Assembly (NCBI GenBank): GCA_964565895.1
Contig: CAZMGT010000004.1
Span: 37,115-101,114, forward strand
Direction of reading: 5' to 3'
Source: CAZMGT01 sp964565895
GTDB lineage: Bacteria > Armatimonadota > Zipacnadia > UBA1398 > CAZMGT01
DNA: 64,000 bases
Shown: positions 6,785 to 14,821 of the stretch, piece after piece
Position numbering within the stretch: the first letter of the stretch is position 1
Layout of the letters: every line of letters begins with the position of its first letter
Notes under the pieces: model-generated
Database searches by the model: none
What the model saw: the letters and a program-made list of their open reading frames with translations, nothing else
What the model was told of the DNA's origin: nothing
Made by a program: the position numbers and the translations under genes

Positions 6785-8629
6785 CTAATCGCGGCTCGGC
6801 CGAGGCCTCCCACATAGGCGCGACCAGAGAAGCAGGACGAAGAACTTCGGCAAAGCGAACAGCCGAGGGAGCCGCCGCGGCTGAACAAGAGTGCGCCACA
6901 GCCACTCCAGCCCGCAGCGCTGCATCCACGCCGGGGCGCGCGGGATGTCGCCGGCGATGACGTCGAAGCTCCCCCCCACACCCATGCACAGGGGCACACC
7001 GAGCTCGTGCAAGTGCCGGCGGATCCACTTCTCCTGCTTGGGAATGCCCATGGCCACGAACAGGATGTCCGGCCGGGCGGAGGCAACCGCGCGCACGACG
7101 GCGGCCTCCTCCTCCGCGGAGAAGTAGCCGTGGTGCGTGCCTGCGACGTTTAGCGCAGGATAGCGCCGCACAAGCTCGCGCGCCGCGCGCTCGGCGACCC
7201 CCGGCGCCGCGCCGAGGAGAAACACGCGATAGCCCCGCTGCGCCGCCAAGCGGCAGACGTGGTCTACAAGGTCGCAGCCGGGCACGCGCTCCACAAAAGG
7301 CACATCGAGCAGCCGCGCACCCCAAACCACGCCCGTGCCGTCCGGGGTGACGAGGTCCGCTTGGGCGATGACCTGGGCGAACTCGGGATCGCTGCGCGCG
7401 CGCACGACAGCGGTAACGTCGGAGGTGACGATCATGTGCGGAGTGCGGCTTTCGATAAACTCCACGATGCGCGCCAGCGTCTCGGCGAGGTCCACGCGGT
7501 CTACGCGCACGCCGAGGAGCTGCACTTGCTCGCTGAGCCGCGCGGCCTCGGAGAGATCTTCCGGCTGAGCCCCGCGCACGACCCAGCGCCAGGCAAAGGC
7601 GATCTTAAATGTCACATAAAACAACATTCCACCGCCCAGGAGAAGCGCGGCGAGGAGCACCGTCTTCCAAAGAAAGTGCACGCGGATAAGCCCGGTAAGC
7701 AACACCGCGCAAACGCAGAGAAAGGCGTGCCAGCAAAGAAGAAAGACAACGGCTTGGCGGTCGGTCATCCCCCGGCCTACGAGAACGTCGACCAGAGAGC
7801 GGCGCTCGCGCGAAAGCAGAAGGGTGCCCAGCCCCTCCTCGCGGTGAAAGAGGTAGGCCATTGTTCCGCTAAGCACGGGCGCGCCGAGAACGAGCGCGGG
7901 GACGACGAGGACCAAAAACGCCGTATGCTTGAGCAACCCGAGCACAGTTAGCGCGCCGAGAAGAAAACCGACAGCGAGCGACCCGCCCACACCCACGCGA
8001 AACCGGCAGCCAAGCAGAGCAAGGGCCGTGCAAGACAAAGCGGAGCCGAAGATCGCCGCGGCGAGGATTTGCGTGCGCTGGGGAAACTGCGAATGCTCGC
8101 CGGCGAGCGCGGCCACGGCCCACATTGCCCCGGAGGAAAGCGCGGCCACACCGGGGACAAGGCCGTCTGCCCGGTTGGCAACGAGCACGAGCAGGGCGAC
8201 GATGGCGATCCACAACGCGGTAAGGGGAACGGAAAGCGCGCCGAGCTGCCAAAAATGCCCCACGCCGGGGAGCTTGATGAGCTTGATGGCCACGCCGGCG
8301 TAGGCCACGGCCACCCCCGCGCCCAAGGCGGCAAGCCACTTTACCACGCGCGCAGGGGCGACGGGCAAAAGCTCCGACAGCCAACCGACGGCGAAGAGGG
8401 CCGCGGCGAGCGCGGCGATCGCCGCCATTTGCCCGCGCGACTGCTCGGCGCAGGCGAACAGCACGGCGGCGCTGGGGGCAAGCCAGAGGATGGCGCCGAG
8501 CAGGGGCAGGCGTGGGTCGTGCTCCGCGGTGGGGGCGCGCCTGTGCCAGCGGCCGAGCAGCGCAAGCACAAGACACAGCGCCGCCGACAGGCACAGCGAG
8601 ACGCACAGGGCAGTGAGCCGGCTGTCCAT
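6785..8629 (-). CDS. Degenerate WecA/MraY-like membrane domain fused to WecG/TagA/CpsF glycosyltransferase
   Basis: A 614-residue fusion. Residues 1 to ~365 are multi-spanning and follow the polyprenyl-phosphate glycosyl-1-phosphate transferase pattern (NRADGLVPGVAAL, then GVGGSLAVGFLLGAL). Catalytic positions are lost: GDxGS has become GVGGS and the HxHHR-type loop lacks histidines. Residues ~372-600 are a complete WecG/TagA-type enzyme (TSDVTAVVRA, TPDGTGVVWGARLL, VPGCDLV, FVAMGIPKQEKWI, GVGGSFDVIAG) that should move a UDP-activated sugar to a lipid-linked acceptor. Start is ATG 8629. It lies 32 bases after ahcY, probably co-transcribed. Confidence 0.85.
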   Translation of the reverse strand: MDSRLTALCVSLCLSAALCLVLALLGRWHRRAPTAEHDPRLPLLGAILWLAPSAAVLFACAEQSRGQMAAIAALAAALFAVGWLSELLPVAPARVVKWLAALGAGVAVAYAGVAIKLIKLPGVGHFWQLGALSVPLTALWIAIVALLVLVANRADGLVPGVAALSSGAMWAVAALAGEHSQFPQRTQILAAAIFGSALSCTALALLGCRFRVGVGGSLAVGFLLGALTVLGLLKHTAFLVLVVPALVLGAPVLSGTMAYLFHREEGLGTLLLSRERRSLVDVLVGRGMTDRQAVVFLLCWHAFLCVCAVLLTGLIRVHFLWKTVLLAALLLGGGMLFYVTFKIAFAWRWVVRGAQPEDLSEAARLSEQVQLLGVRVDRVDLAETLARIVEFIESRTPHMIVTSDVTAVVRARSDPEFAQVIAQADLVTPDGTGVVWGARLLDVPFVERVPGCDLVDHVCRLAAQRGYRVFLLGAAPGVAERAARELVRRYPALNVAGTHHGYFSAEEEAAVVRAVASARPDILFVAMGIPKQEKWIRRHLHELGVPLCMGVGGSFDVIAGDIPRAPAWMQRCGLEWLWRTLVQPRRLPRLFALPKFFVLLLWSRLCGRPRPSRD

Positions 8630-8661
8630 CACTATCCCGCCGCGCTGAGGCAAAGTGTGCC

Positions 8662-9921
8662 CTACGTCCCCAGCTCCCACGAGGCGAGGTATTGCTCTTG
8701 CTCCGGCGTAAGCGTATCGATGCGCACGCCCATCGCGCGAAGCTTTAACCGGGCGATCTCCTTGTCGATCTCCGGCGGCACGGGATAGACCTTTTTCTCT
8801 AACTTCTCCCCGTGCTTCAGCGCGTACTCCATGCACAGGGCCTGGTTGGCAAAGCTCATGTCCATCACGCTCGCCGGGTGCCCCTCCGCCGCGGCGAGAT
8901 TCACCAGCCGCCCCTCGCCCAGCAGAAACAGCCGCTTGCCCCCGGGGAGCACGAACTCCTCCACCGAGGGCCGAATGCGGCGCGAGGACACGGCCAGCTC
9001 GCGCAGCCGGGCAACCTCGATCTCCACGTCGAAATGGCCGCTGTTGGCGAGCACCGCACCGTCCTTCATCAGCTCAAAGTGCTCCGCGCGAATAACGGAG
9101 ATGTCGCCCGTGACAGTAACGAAAATGTCGCCCAGGGGCGCGGCCTCGGCAATGGGCATCACTCGAAAGCCGTCCAGTACCGCCTCCAGCGCGCGCAGAG
9201 GGTCGACCTCGACGACGATAACGTGCGCCCCCATGCCCCGCGCGCGCATGGATACCCCTCGCCCGCACATGCCGTAGCCGCACACAACAATGGTTTTCCC
9301 GGCAAGCAGAAGGTTCGTGGCGCGGATAATGCCGTCGATCGTGCTCTGTCCCGTGCCATAGCGGTTGTCGAACAGGTGCTTGGTGTTCGCGTCGTTGACG
9401 GCGATTATCGGATAACCGAGCACGCCGTTTTTCTCCATCGAGCGCAGGCGGATGACGCCCGTGGTCGTCTCCTCCGTGCCGGCGATGATTTTGTCGAGCA
9501 GGTCGCGGCGCTCTTTGTGAATTGTGCTTACCGTGTCTGCGCCGTCGTCCATGGTTAGGTTGGGGTTAATCTCCAAAGCGGCGTGGATGTGCTTGTAGTA
9601 TGTTTCGTTGTCCTCGCCTTTGATGGCGAATACGGGGATGTCGAAGTGCTTAACGAGCGCCGCGGCGACGTCGTCCTGCGTGGAGAGGGGGTTTGAGGCG
9701 CAAAGGGCAAGTTCCATGCCGCCGGCTTTAAGCGTGCGCGCGAGGTTTGCCGTTTCCGTGGTAATGTGCAGGCAGGCGGCGAGCCGGCCGCCGCGCAGGG
9801 GCTGCTCCTGGGCAAAGCGCTCGCGAATAATGCGCAACACGGGCATGTCGCGCTCCGCCCACTCGATGCGCTTCAGGCCTTCGTCGGCGAGGGAGGGATC
9901 TTTGATGTCGCAGGCGACCAT
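8662..9921 (-). CDS. ahcY: Adenosylhomocysteinase (S-adenosyl-L-homocysteine hydrolase)
   Basis: NAD-dependent cytosolic enzyme that splits S-adenosylhomocysteine to adenosine and homocysteine, relieving product inhibition of methyltransferases. The 419-residue protein shows the substrate region (LHITTETANLARTL, SNPLSTQDDVAAAL), the NDANTKHLFDNRYGTGQS signature, the NAD-binding glycine motif (VVCGYGMCGRG) and the C-terminal EKKVYPVPPEIDKEIARLKL. ATG 9921 (MVACDIKDPSLADEG) fits the family start and a GAGG site. A strong promoter lies 38 bases upstream. No SAH riboswitch motif was seen. Confidence 0.96.
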   Translation of the reverse strand: MVACDIKDPSLADEGLKRIEWAERDMPVLRIIRERFAQEQPLRGGRLAACLHITTETANLARTLKAGGMELALCASNPLSTQDDVAAALVKHFDIPVFAIKGEDNETYYKHIHAALEINPNLTMDDGADTVSTIHKERRDLLDKIIAGTEETTTGVIRLRSMEKNGVLGYPIIAVNDANTKHLFDNRYGTGQSTIDGIIRATNLLLAGKTIVVCGYGMCGRGVSMRARGMGAHVIVVEVDPLRALEAVLDGFRVMPIAEAAPLGDIFVTVTGDISVIRAEHFELMKDGAVLANSGHFDVEIEVARLRELAVSSRRIRPSVEEFVLPGGKRLFLLGEGRLVNLAAAEGHPASVMDMSFANQALCMEYALKHGEKLEKKVYPVPPEIDKEIARLKLRAMGVRIDTLTPEQEQYLASWELGT

Positions 9922-9958
9922 GGGCACCATCCTCAGGAGTCGTTGTCGTCGAAGGGAC

Positions 9959-9987
9959 AGTATATGTGGGGTGCGGGGGACGGTCAA
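9959..9987 (-). promoter_or_regulatory. Strong sigma70-type promoter of ahcY
   Basis: On the minus strand, TTGACC (9982-9987), an exact 17-base spacer and TATACT (9959-9964). This is near-consensus and just upstream of the ahcY ribosome binding site. Confidence 0.8.
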
Positions 9988-10029
9988 CGCGAGCCATAGG
10001 GCGAGAGCTGCGCAGGGCGGCTTAAAGCA

Positions 10030-10057
10030 TTTTCAGCCTCTTTTCAGCGACTTTTCA
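10030..10057. promoter_or_regulatory. Three TTTTCA direct repeats at 11-bp period; candidate OmpR-family operator
   Basis: TTTTCAG at 10030, TTTTCAG at 10041 and TTTTCAT at 10052 are spaced exactly 11 bases apart, on one face of the helix. They sit upstream of a TAATAT -10-like element (10070-10075) that lacks a -35. The acidic PepSY-like gene (10144) and an OmpR/PhoB-type regulator gene follow. Tandem half-sites at one helical turn are typical of this regulator family; autoregulation is inferred. Confidence 0.55.
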
Positions 10058-10143
10058 TGCGATTGCGCGTAATATTAGACAGTCGCGAGCGTGGCTCGCT
10101 AGGAGATTCTGGGTAAAGACCCGTGCGAGGAGGAGGGTTGAGT

Positions 10144-10852
10144 GTGAAAGCGTTGCGGATAGCGCTGGTGCTCGCCGTCTGTGCGTGCCTTGCCGCAGGC
10201 GCGCTGGTAGCAATTAAGGCCCAGGCAGCAGGGAAGAATGGCGACGAAGAGCAGGAGCAGGAAATCGCCCTGAGCGCTGTTCCCCCGGCAGTTATGGCCG
10301 CGGCGAAGAAGGCCGTTCCCGGCGGAACACCGACGGAGGCCGAGAAAGAGATCGAAGATGGCGTGCTCGTCTATGAGATCGAGTTCAAGACCGCTGAGGG
10401 CGAAGTCGAGGTCGAGGTCACTGCCGCGGGCAAGGTGGTGAAGATCGAGAAGGAGGACGAGGAGGAGGAAGAAGAGGGCAAGGAAGAGGAGGATGAAGAC
10501 GAAGAGGGTGAAGAGGAAGAAGAGGTTGAGATTCCTCTGAGCGCCGTTCCTCCTGCTGTGCTTGCCGCGGCGAAGAAGGCCGTTCCCGGCGGAACACCGA
10601 CGGAGGCCGAGAAAGAGANNNNNNNNNNNNNNNNNNNNNNNNNNNNNNNNNNNNNNNNNNNNNNNNNNNNNNNNNNNNNNNNNNNNNNNNNNNNNNNNNN
10701 NNNNNNNNNNNNNNNNNNATGGCGTGCTCGTCTATGAGATCGAGTTCAAGACCGCTGAGGGCGAAGTCGAGGTTGAAGTCAGCGCGGCAGGCAAGGTGAT
10801 TAAGATCGAGAAGGAAGACGAAGACGAGGAAGGCGAGGAGGACGAGGACTAG
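10144..10852 (+). CDS. Exported acidic protein with tandem PepSY-like repeats (assembly gap inside)
   Basis: Starts at GTG 10144 after GGAGGAGGG. A signal peptide (~1-30) ends near QAAG. Tandem units follow: an IPLSAVPPAVLAAAKKAVPGG helix, a TPTEAEKE segment, then a VLVYEIEFKTAEGEVEVEV hairpin. This is the pattern of PepSY-like periplasmic domains. Units are separated by runs of Glu/Asp. Two copies are visible and the second is cut by 100 Ns at 10619-10718, so the true copy number and length are unknown. The two-component genes follow at once, which suggests a periplasmic partner or target of that system. Confidence 0.7.
10261..10852 (+). repeat. Near-identical tandem repeat units within the PepSY-like gene, with 100-N gap
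   Basis: The ~52 bases at 10300-10351 and 10567-10618 are identical. The sequence resuming at 10719 (ATGGCGTGCTCGTC...) repeats the one at 10361 onward. The N run begins exactly where the second copy continues past identity, the usual sign of a repeat that short reads could not resolve. Confidence 0.85.
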
Positions 10853-10887
10853 GGCAGGCTAGCGAGAAAAAGTTTTCTGGCATGAGG

Positions 10888-10918
10888 GCAGCCCGGCTGG
10901 CCCGCGCCGCCGGGCTGC
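10888..10918 (+). terminator. Rho-independent-like terminator after PepSY-like gene
   Basis: GCAGCCCGGC (10888-10897) pairs with GCCGGGCTGC (10909-10918), followed by TTCATT. It lies between the PepSY-like gene and the response-regulator gene, so it may attenuate rather than fully stop transcription into them. Confidence 0.65.
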
Positions 10919-10946
10919 TTCATTCCCCGCGGGGCGAGATTTCACC

Positions 10947-11627
10947 GTGAGAGTGCTGATTATCGAGGACGACAAGCAGCTGGGCAAGTTCCTCGTTAAG
11001 GGCTTGCGCCAAGAGGGTTTTACCGCGCAGTGGGCGACAAACGGCGACGACGGCCTGCGCCGAGCGCTTGTCGGCGGCTACGACGCGATCGTGTTAGACC
11101 TGATGCTCCCCGGGATGGATGGGCTGAATGTTCTGCGCGAGCTGCGCAAAAATAGCGTGAGCACGCCGATCTTAATCCTCACCGCGCGCGACGCGATCAG
11201 CGACAAGGTAGAGGGGCTAAACGAGGGCGCGGACGACTACTTGACCAAGCCGTTTGCCTTTGAGGAGCTGGTGGCGCGGCTGCGCGCGCTGGTCCGCCGG
11301 GCGACGCAGGTGCCCGAGCCCGTGCTCCGCGTGGGCGACCTGGTGCTGGACACAATCTCGCGCACGGCCAAGCGGGGGAAGCGCAAGCTCGCCCTTTCCC
11401 CCACGGAATATGCTGTGCTCGAGCTGCTCATGCGCCACGCCGGCCAGCCGGTAAGCAAGGCGCGCATTTTCCACAGCGTGTGGGGCGAGGAGCGGGAGAC
11501 GTTTAGCAACGTCGTGGAAGTGTATATCAACTACATCCGGCGCAAGCTCGAGGCAGGCGGCGGGTCGCGCCTCATTCGCACCGTGCGCGGCGTAGGCTAT
11601 GTGATCGAGGATCCGGGCAAGTCATGA
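10947..11627 (+). CDS. OmpR/PhoB-family response regulator
   Basis: A 226-residue cytoplasmic regulator. The receiver domain (1-120) has the acidic pair EDD at 7-9, the phosphoacceptor D51 in VLDLMLPGMDG, and LTKPF. The winged-helix DNA-binding domain (~130-222) ends RLIRTVRGVGYVIEDP, typical of OmpR proteins. Start is GTG 10947. The stop overlaps the kinase ATG by four bases. A likely target is the TTTTCA repeat array at 10030-10057. Confidence 0.95.
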   Translation: MRVLIIEDDKQLGKFLVKGLRQEGFTAQWATNGDDGLRRALVGGYDAIVLDLMLPGMDGLNVLRELRKNSVSTPILILTARDAISDKVEGLNEGADDYLTKPFAFEELVARLRALVRRATQVPEPVLRVGDLVLDTISRTAKRGKRKLALSPTEYAVLELLMRHAGQPVSKARIFHSVWGEERETFSNVVEVYINYIRRKLEAGGGSRLIRTVRGVGYVIEDPGKS

Positions 11628-13081
11628 CGAGCATCCGGGCGAGGCTGCTTGCCTATTACATTACCGTGCTTACCATTGTGCTTACGGCGCTCGGGCTGGC
11701 GCTTTATTTTGGGGTAAAGCTTGCTCTGCAGCGGCAGCTGGACGAGCTGTTGCGCAACCACCTGGCGTGGCTCGAGGGGACGCTGGAGTGGGAGCGCCGC
11801 GGGGTGGAGTTCGAGTGGCACGCCGAGGAAGACACCTTGGGCGGCCCCAAGAAGCTGTTTTGGGAAGTGCGCTCGTCCGGGGGGCGGATGTTAGAGCAGG
11901 GCTCGCTCCTGCGCGAGGCTAACGCTTCGATCCCGGAGATCGGCGAAAACCCGCCGCCCTTTCCGGAGGTCGCCTTCGCCAACGGCGAAATCGCCGGCCT
12001 GGGGCCCGTGCGCATCGCCGAGGCCCGCCTGCAAATTAGCGCAGACGACGACCGCAAACGGGCGCAGGACATTATCGCACGCGCCGCCGTTTTGCGCGCG
12101 GAAACGGAGGCAACGATCGCCGCCCTGCGCCGCGTGCTGCTTGTTGTGTTGCCGCTTGTCGAGGCGCTGGTGATCGTCGGCGGGGTGGTGCTCGTCAACC
12201 GTGCCTTGGCCCCCGTGGGGGCGATCGCGCGCACGGCGGCGGCGATTAACGAGCGCAACCTGTCTGAGCGCATCGAGACGACCTCGCGCGATGAGCTGGG
12301 GCAACTGGCGCGGACGATCAACCAAATGCTCGACCGCATACAGGACCAGTTCGAGCGGCAGGTGCGGTTTACCGCGGACGCCTCGCACGAGCTACGGACG
12401 CCGCTGGCCAGCTTGCGCAGCGGGCTCGAGGTGCTTTTGCGCCAGGGGGTTCCCCCAGTGGTAGAGAACGAGCTGCGGCAGTGCCTGAGCACGGTAGACT
12501 CCATGACGCGCATGGTCGAGCGGTTGCTACTGCTGGCGCGGGCGGACTCCGCGGACTTGGCCACGAACTTCGAGGAGATCCCCGCGGCAACGCTCGCCGC
12601 GACTCTGCGCGACACCTACGAGGCGCTGCCCGGGGCGGAGCGCGTGGTTACCGTAATGGGCGAGGAGCTTTCTGGAACGCTGTGCGCGGACCTCGAGCTG
12701 ATGCAGTGCCTGGTTGTTAACCTCGTGGAAAACGCCCTCGTGCACGCCGGGCCTGAGGCGCAGGTCACTGTGGAGTTCGCCACGGCAAACGGAGCGTTTA
12801 CCATCGCCGTCACGGACAACGGCCCGGGCGTTCCCCCGGAGCACCAAAAGCACCTGTTCGAGCGCTTTTACCGCGTAGACAAGGCGCGCTCACGCGAGCG
12901 CGGGGGCGCGGGGTTGGGGCTGGCGATCTGCGCCGCGGTAACGGAGCTGCACAACGGCGAGATTCGCTACGAAGACGCCCCCGGTGGCGGGGCGCGGTTT
13001 GTCGTTACCCTACCGCTGCGGCCCGACGAGCAGCCTAGCGATGGTGATTCTCCGCCGGCGAGACCTTCACCGCCTCGATAA
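11624..13081 (+). CDS. Sensor histidine kinase paired with the OmpR-type regulator
   Basis: A 485-residue inner-membrane kinase. Membrane helices at ~8-30 and ~170-192 flank a ~140-residue periplasmic sensor region. A HAMP linker follows, then the HisKA box SHELRTPL with His255, and an ATPase domain with N (LVVNLVENALVHAG), G1 (VTDNGPGVP), F and G2 (GAGLGLAICAAV) boxes. Its end overlaps the convergent NYN gene by 47 bases. Periplasmic PepSY-like proteins often accompany such pairs; the signal is unknown. Confidence 0.94.
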   Translation: MTSIRARLLAYYITVLTIVLTALGLALYFGVKLALQRQLDELLRNHLAWLEGTLEWERRGVEFEWHAEEDTLGGPKKLFWEVRSSGGRMLEQGSLLREANASIPEIGENPPPFPEVAFANGEIAGLGPVRIAEARLQISADDDRKRAQDIIARAAVLRAETEATIAALRRVLLVVLPLVEALVIVGGVVLVNRALAPVGAIARTAAAINERNLSERIETTSRDELGQLARTINQMLDRIQDQFERQVRFTADASHELRTPLASLRSGLEVLLRQGVPPVVENELRQCLSTVDSMTRMVERLLLLARADSADLATNFEEIPAATLAATLRDTYEALPGAERVVTVMGEELSGTLCADLELMQCLVVNLVENALVHAGPEAQVTVEFATANGAFTIAVTDNGPGVPPEHQKHLFERFYRVDKARSRERGGAGLGLAICAAVTELHNGEIRYEDAPGGGARFVVTLPLRPDEQPSDGDSPPARPSPPR

Positions 13082-13607
13082 GCTTTTCGTCAATGACGAT
13101 GCGGTCGTCGCAGGCGTGAAGGAGCTCCTCGTGCGGCAGCGGGGTCATCCCGTGGTAGAGCTGGACGATGGTCCCCGCGTCGCGTGCCACCTGAATGGCT
13201 GGGACGAAGTCGCTGTCGCCGGCAATGATCACCGCGCGCTGAATTTGCCTCTCGCAGCTTAGGCGGACGAGGTCCACGGTAAGCAAGACGTCGACCATCT
13301 TCTGCTCAAAGCGCTCGGTGCCGTCGGGAAGAATGCGCCGAGCGAGCCGCCCGAGACGGACCTGGCAGCGAGAGACGTTGTCCTCGAGCGCAGTGATGAA
13401 CCCGTGGAAGCGGTTGGCGCGCTCGATCTCCTCAGCGGTGGGGACGCGCGAGCGAAATGGCGGGCAGTCATAGTAATAGGTGCGCAGGCGCTCGTCGCCG
13501 TTGGCGAAGTAGTCGGAAAGCTTCTGATAGGAGATGCGAGGCTCTCCGAATGCCTGAAGGACCTTGCGCACATACCCACCATCTATGAATACCGCGTAAC
13601 GAGCCAT
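13035..13607 (-). CDS. NYN-domain (LabA/DUF88-like) putative RNase
   Basis: A 190-residue cytoplasmic protein with PIN-like NYN motifs: the N-terminal FIDGGYVRK acidic site, VDVLLTVDLVRL, and AVIIAGDSDFVPAIQVARDAG with clustered aspartates. This fold binds a metal and cuts RNA in characterised members; the substrate here is unknown. ATG at 13607 is set by a GGAGG site. It is transcribed from a near-consensus promoter ~100 bases upstream, leaving an unusually long leader. The 3' end overlaps the kinase gene tail-to-tail. Confidence 0.88.
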   Translation of the reverse strand: MARYAVFIDGGYVRKVLQAFGEPRISYQKLSDYFANGDERLRTYYYDCPPFRSRVPTAEEIERANRFHGFITALEDNVSRCQVRLGRLARRILPDGTERFEQKMVDVLLTVDLVRLSCERQIQRAVIIAGDSDFVPAIQVARDAGTIVQLYHGMTPLPHEELLHACDDRIVIDEKLIEAVKVSPAENHHR

Positions 13608-13918
13608 AATTACCTCCTGCACAGAAAATGGCAGCAACCGCAGAGGTCACTGCCGCGGATTAGGACGAACCTACAAAAGTCGCCCCAGCGGCGATGTCGA
13701 AAATGATTATGCGACGGTGATCATCGTTTGTCAAATCCCGCCCAAACGGCGGCGATGACCCGCCGTCGGCTGGCGCCTGCGGGCTTGATGAACCCTCGCT
13801 TGCCGCTAGCTGTAGGACAAACCAGGGCGGCAAACGTCGCGGGCCAAGCGCAAGAAGCGGTGCGGAGGGCAAGGCCGGGCGAGGGCGCCGCTTGTGCGGA
13901 GCGGGGAGGCCGAAGGTA
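13608..13918. other. Divergent spacer between NYN gene and UbiA gene
   Basis: 311 bases with no convincing gene. It holds the NYN promoter (13706-13734) and ~100 bases of its 5' leader. I see no clear promoter for the plus-strand UbiA gene and no structured RNA I can name. Confidence 0.5.
13706..13734 (-). promoter_or_regulatory. Near-consensus sigma70 promoter of the NYN gene
   Basis: On the minus strand, TTGACA (13729-13734), a 17-base spacer and CATAAT (13706-13711). It is one of the best promoters in the window. Confidence 0.8.
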
Positions 13919-14803
13919 ATGTGGCTGCACTTGCTACGGGCGTTGCGCCCGCGGCAGTGGATTAAGAATCTGCTCGTATTTGTCGGGGTAATTTTCGCCA
14001 AGAAGCTAGGCGAGGTGCCTCTCGTCCTGCTTGCCGTTGAGGCGTTTTTTGCCTTTTGCGCCCTGGCCAGCGCGGCGTATCTGCTCAATGACCTAATCGA
14101 CCTAGAGCGCGACCGCATGCACCCGCGCAAGCGGCAGCGCCCGCTCGCTGCGGGGGATCTTTCCCCGCGTGTGGCGCTGTGGGCCTCGCTTGTGCTAACC
14201 CTCGTCGCCTACGGCTTGGCGGCGCACGTCGGTGTGCCGTTCGTCCTCGTCTTGCTGATTTATCACATCCTTACCCTAAGCTACACCTATTGGATGAAGA
14301 ACGTCGTTATCTTAGACATTCTCGCCGTGGCCACAATGTTCGTCATCCGCGCCGTTGCCGGGGCAGTGGCTGTGGCCGTAGAGATCTCGCCCTGGCTTGT
14401 CGTGTGCACCACGTTTCTGGCGCTGTTTTTGACGATAAACAAGCGGCGCAGCGAGCTGGTTACCCTAGAACGCGCGGCCATGGAACACCGCGAGACGCTT
14501 GCCGAATACTCCCCGCAACTGCTCGACCATATGAGCACGGCGGTGACCGCGGCGACGATCATCAGCTACGCGCTGTATACCCTAGACCCGGGGACGGTCG
14601 CCCGCGTGGGCGGGCGCGGGCTGGAGCTGACTATTCCGTTCGTGCTCTTCGGCATTTTCCGCTACATGTATCTCACCTATCAGGCAAACGAGGGAGGAGC
14701 GCCGGAGCACGTGCTGCTCACCGACCGGCCGCTGCTTCTCTCCGTGCTCCTCTGGGCGCTGGTGGTCATCGCGGTGCTCTACCACGCGCAACTTGTGGAG
14801 TGA
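13919..14803 (+). CDS. UbiA-family prenyltransferase, decaprenyl-phosphate phosphoribosyltransferase-like
   Basis: A 294-residue polytopic membrane enzyme. The start LRALRPRQWIKNLLVFVGVI and the aspartate motif NDLIDLERDRMHPRKRQRP (NDxxD followed by DRxHPxKxxRP) match DPPR-synthase-like UbiA proteins. Those put phosphoribose on a polyprenyl phosphate as the first step to lipid-linked arabinose. About eight or nine hydrophobic helices are visible. It is followed after 18 bases by a flippase-like gene, which fits lipid-linked sugar metabolism. The exact substrate is inferred. Confidence 0.85.
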   Translation: MWLHLLRALRPRQWIKNLLVFVGVIFAKKLGEVPLVLLAVEAFFAFCALASAAYLLNDLIDLERDRMHPRKRQRPLAAGDLSPRVALWASLVLTLVAYGLAAHVGVPFVLVLLIYHILTLSYTYWMKNVVILDILAVATMFVIRAVAGAVAVAVEISPWLVVCTTFLALFLTINKRRSELVTLERAAMEHRETLAEYSPQLLDHMSTAVTAATIISYALYTLDPGTVARVGGRGLELTIPFVLFGIFRYMYLTYQANEGGAPEHVLLTDRPLLLSVLLWALVVIAVLYHAQLVE

Positions 14804-14821
14804 TCGGCGATCCTCGGCGAT

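Noticed and set aside
8630..8836. Longer N-terminus for the WecA-WecG fusion
   Set aside because: The extension overlaps ahcY and reads as Arg/Gly-rich noise; ATG 8629 begins the first membrane helix.
9922..10080. SAH riboswitch upstream of ahcY
   Set aside because: The leader between promoter and start is under 40 bases, and no SAH-riboswitch core motif is visible.
13728..13919. 63-codon plus-strand open frame before the UbiA gene
   Set aside because: Overlaps the NYN promoter, lacks a ribosome site and family motifs; Arg/Ala-rich noise.
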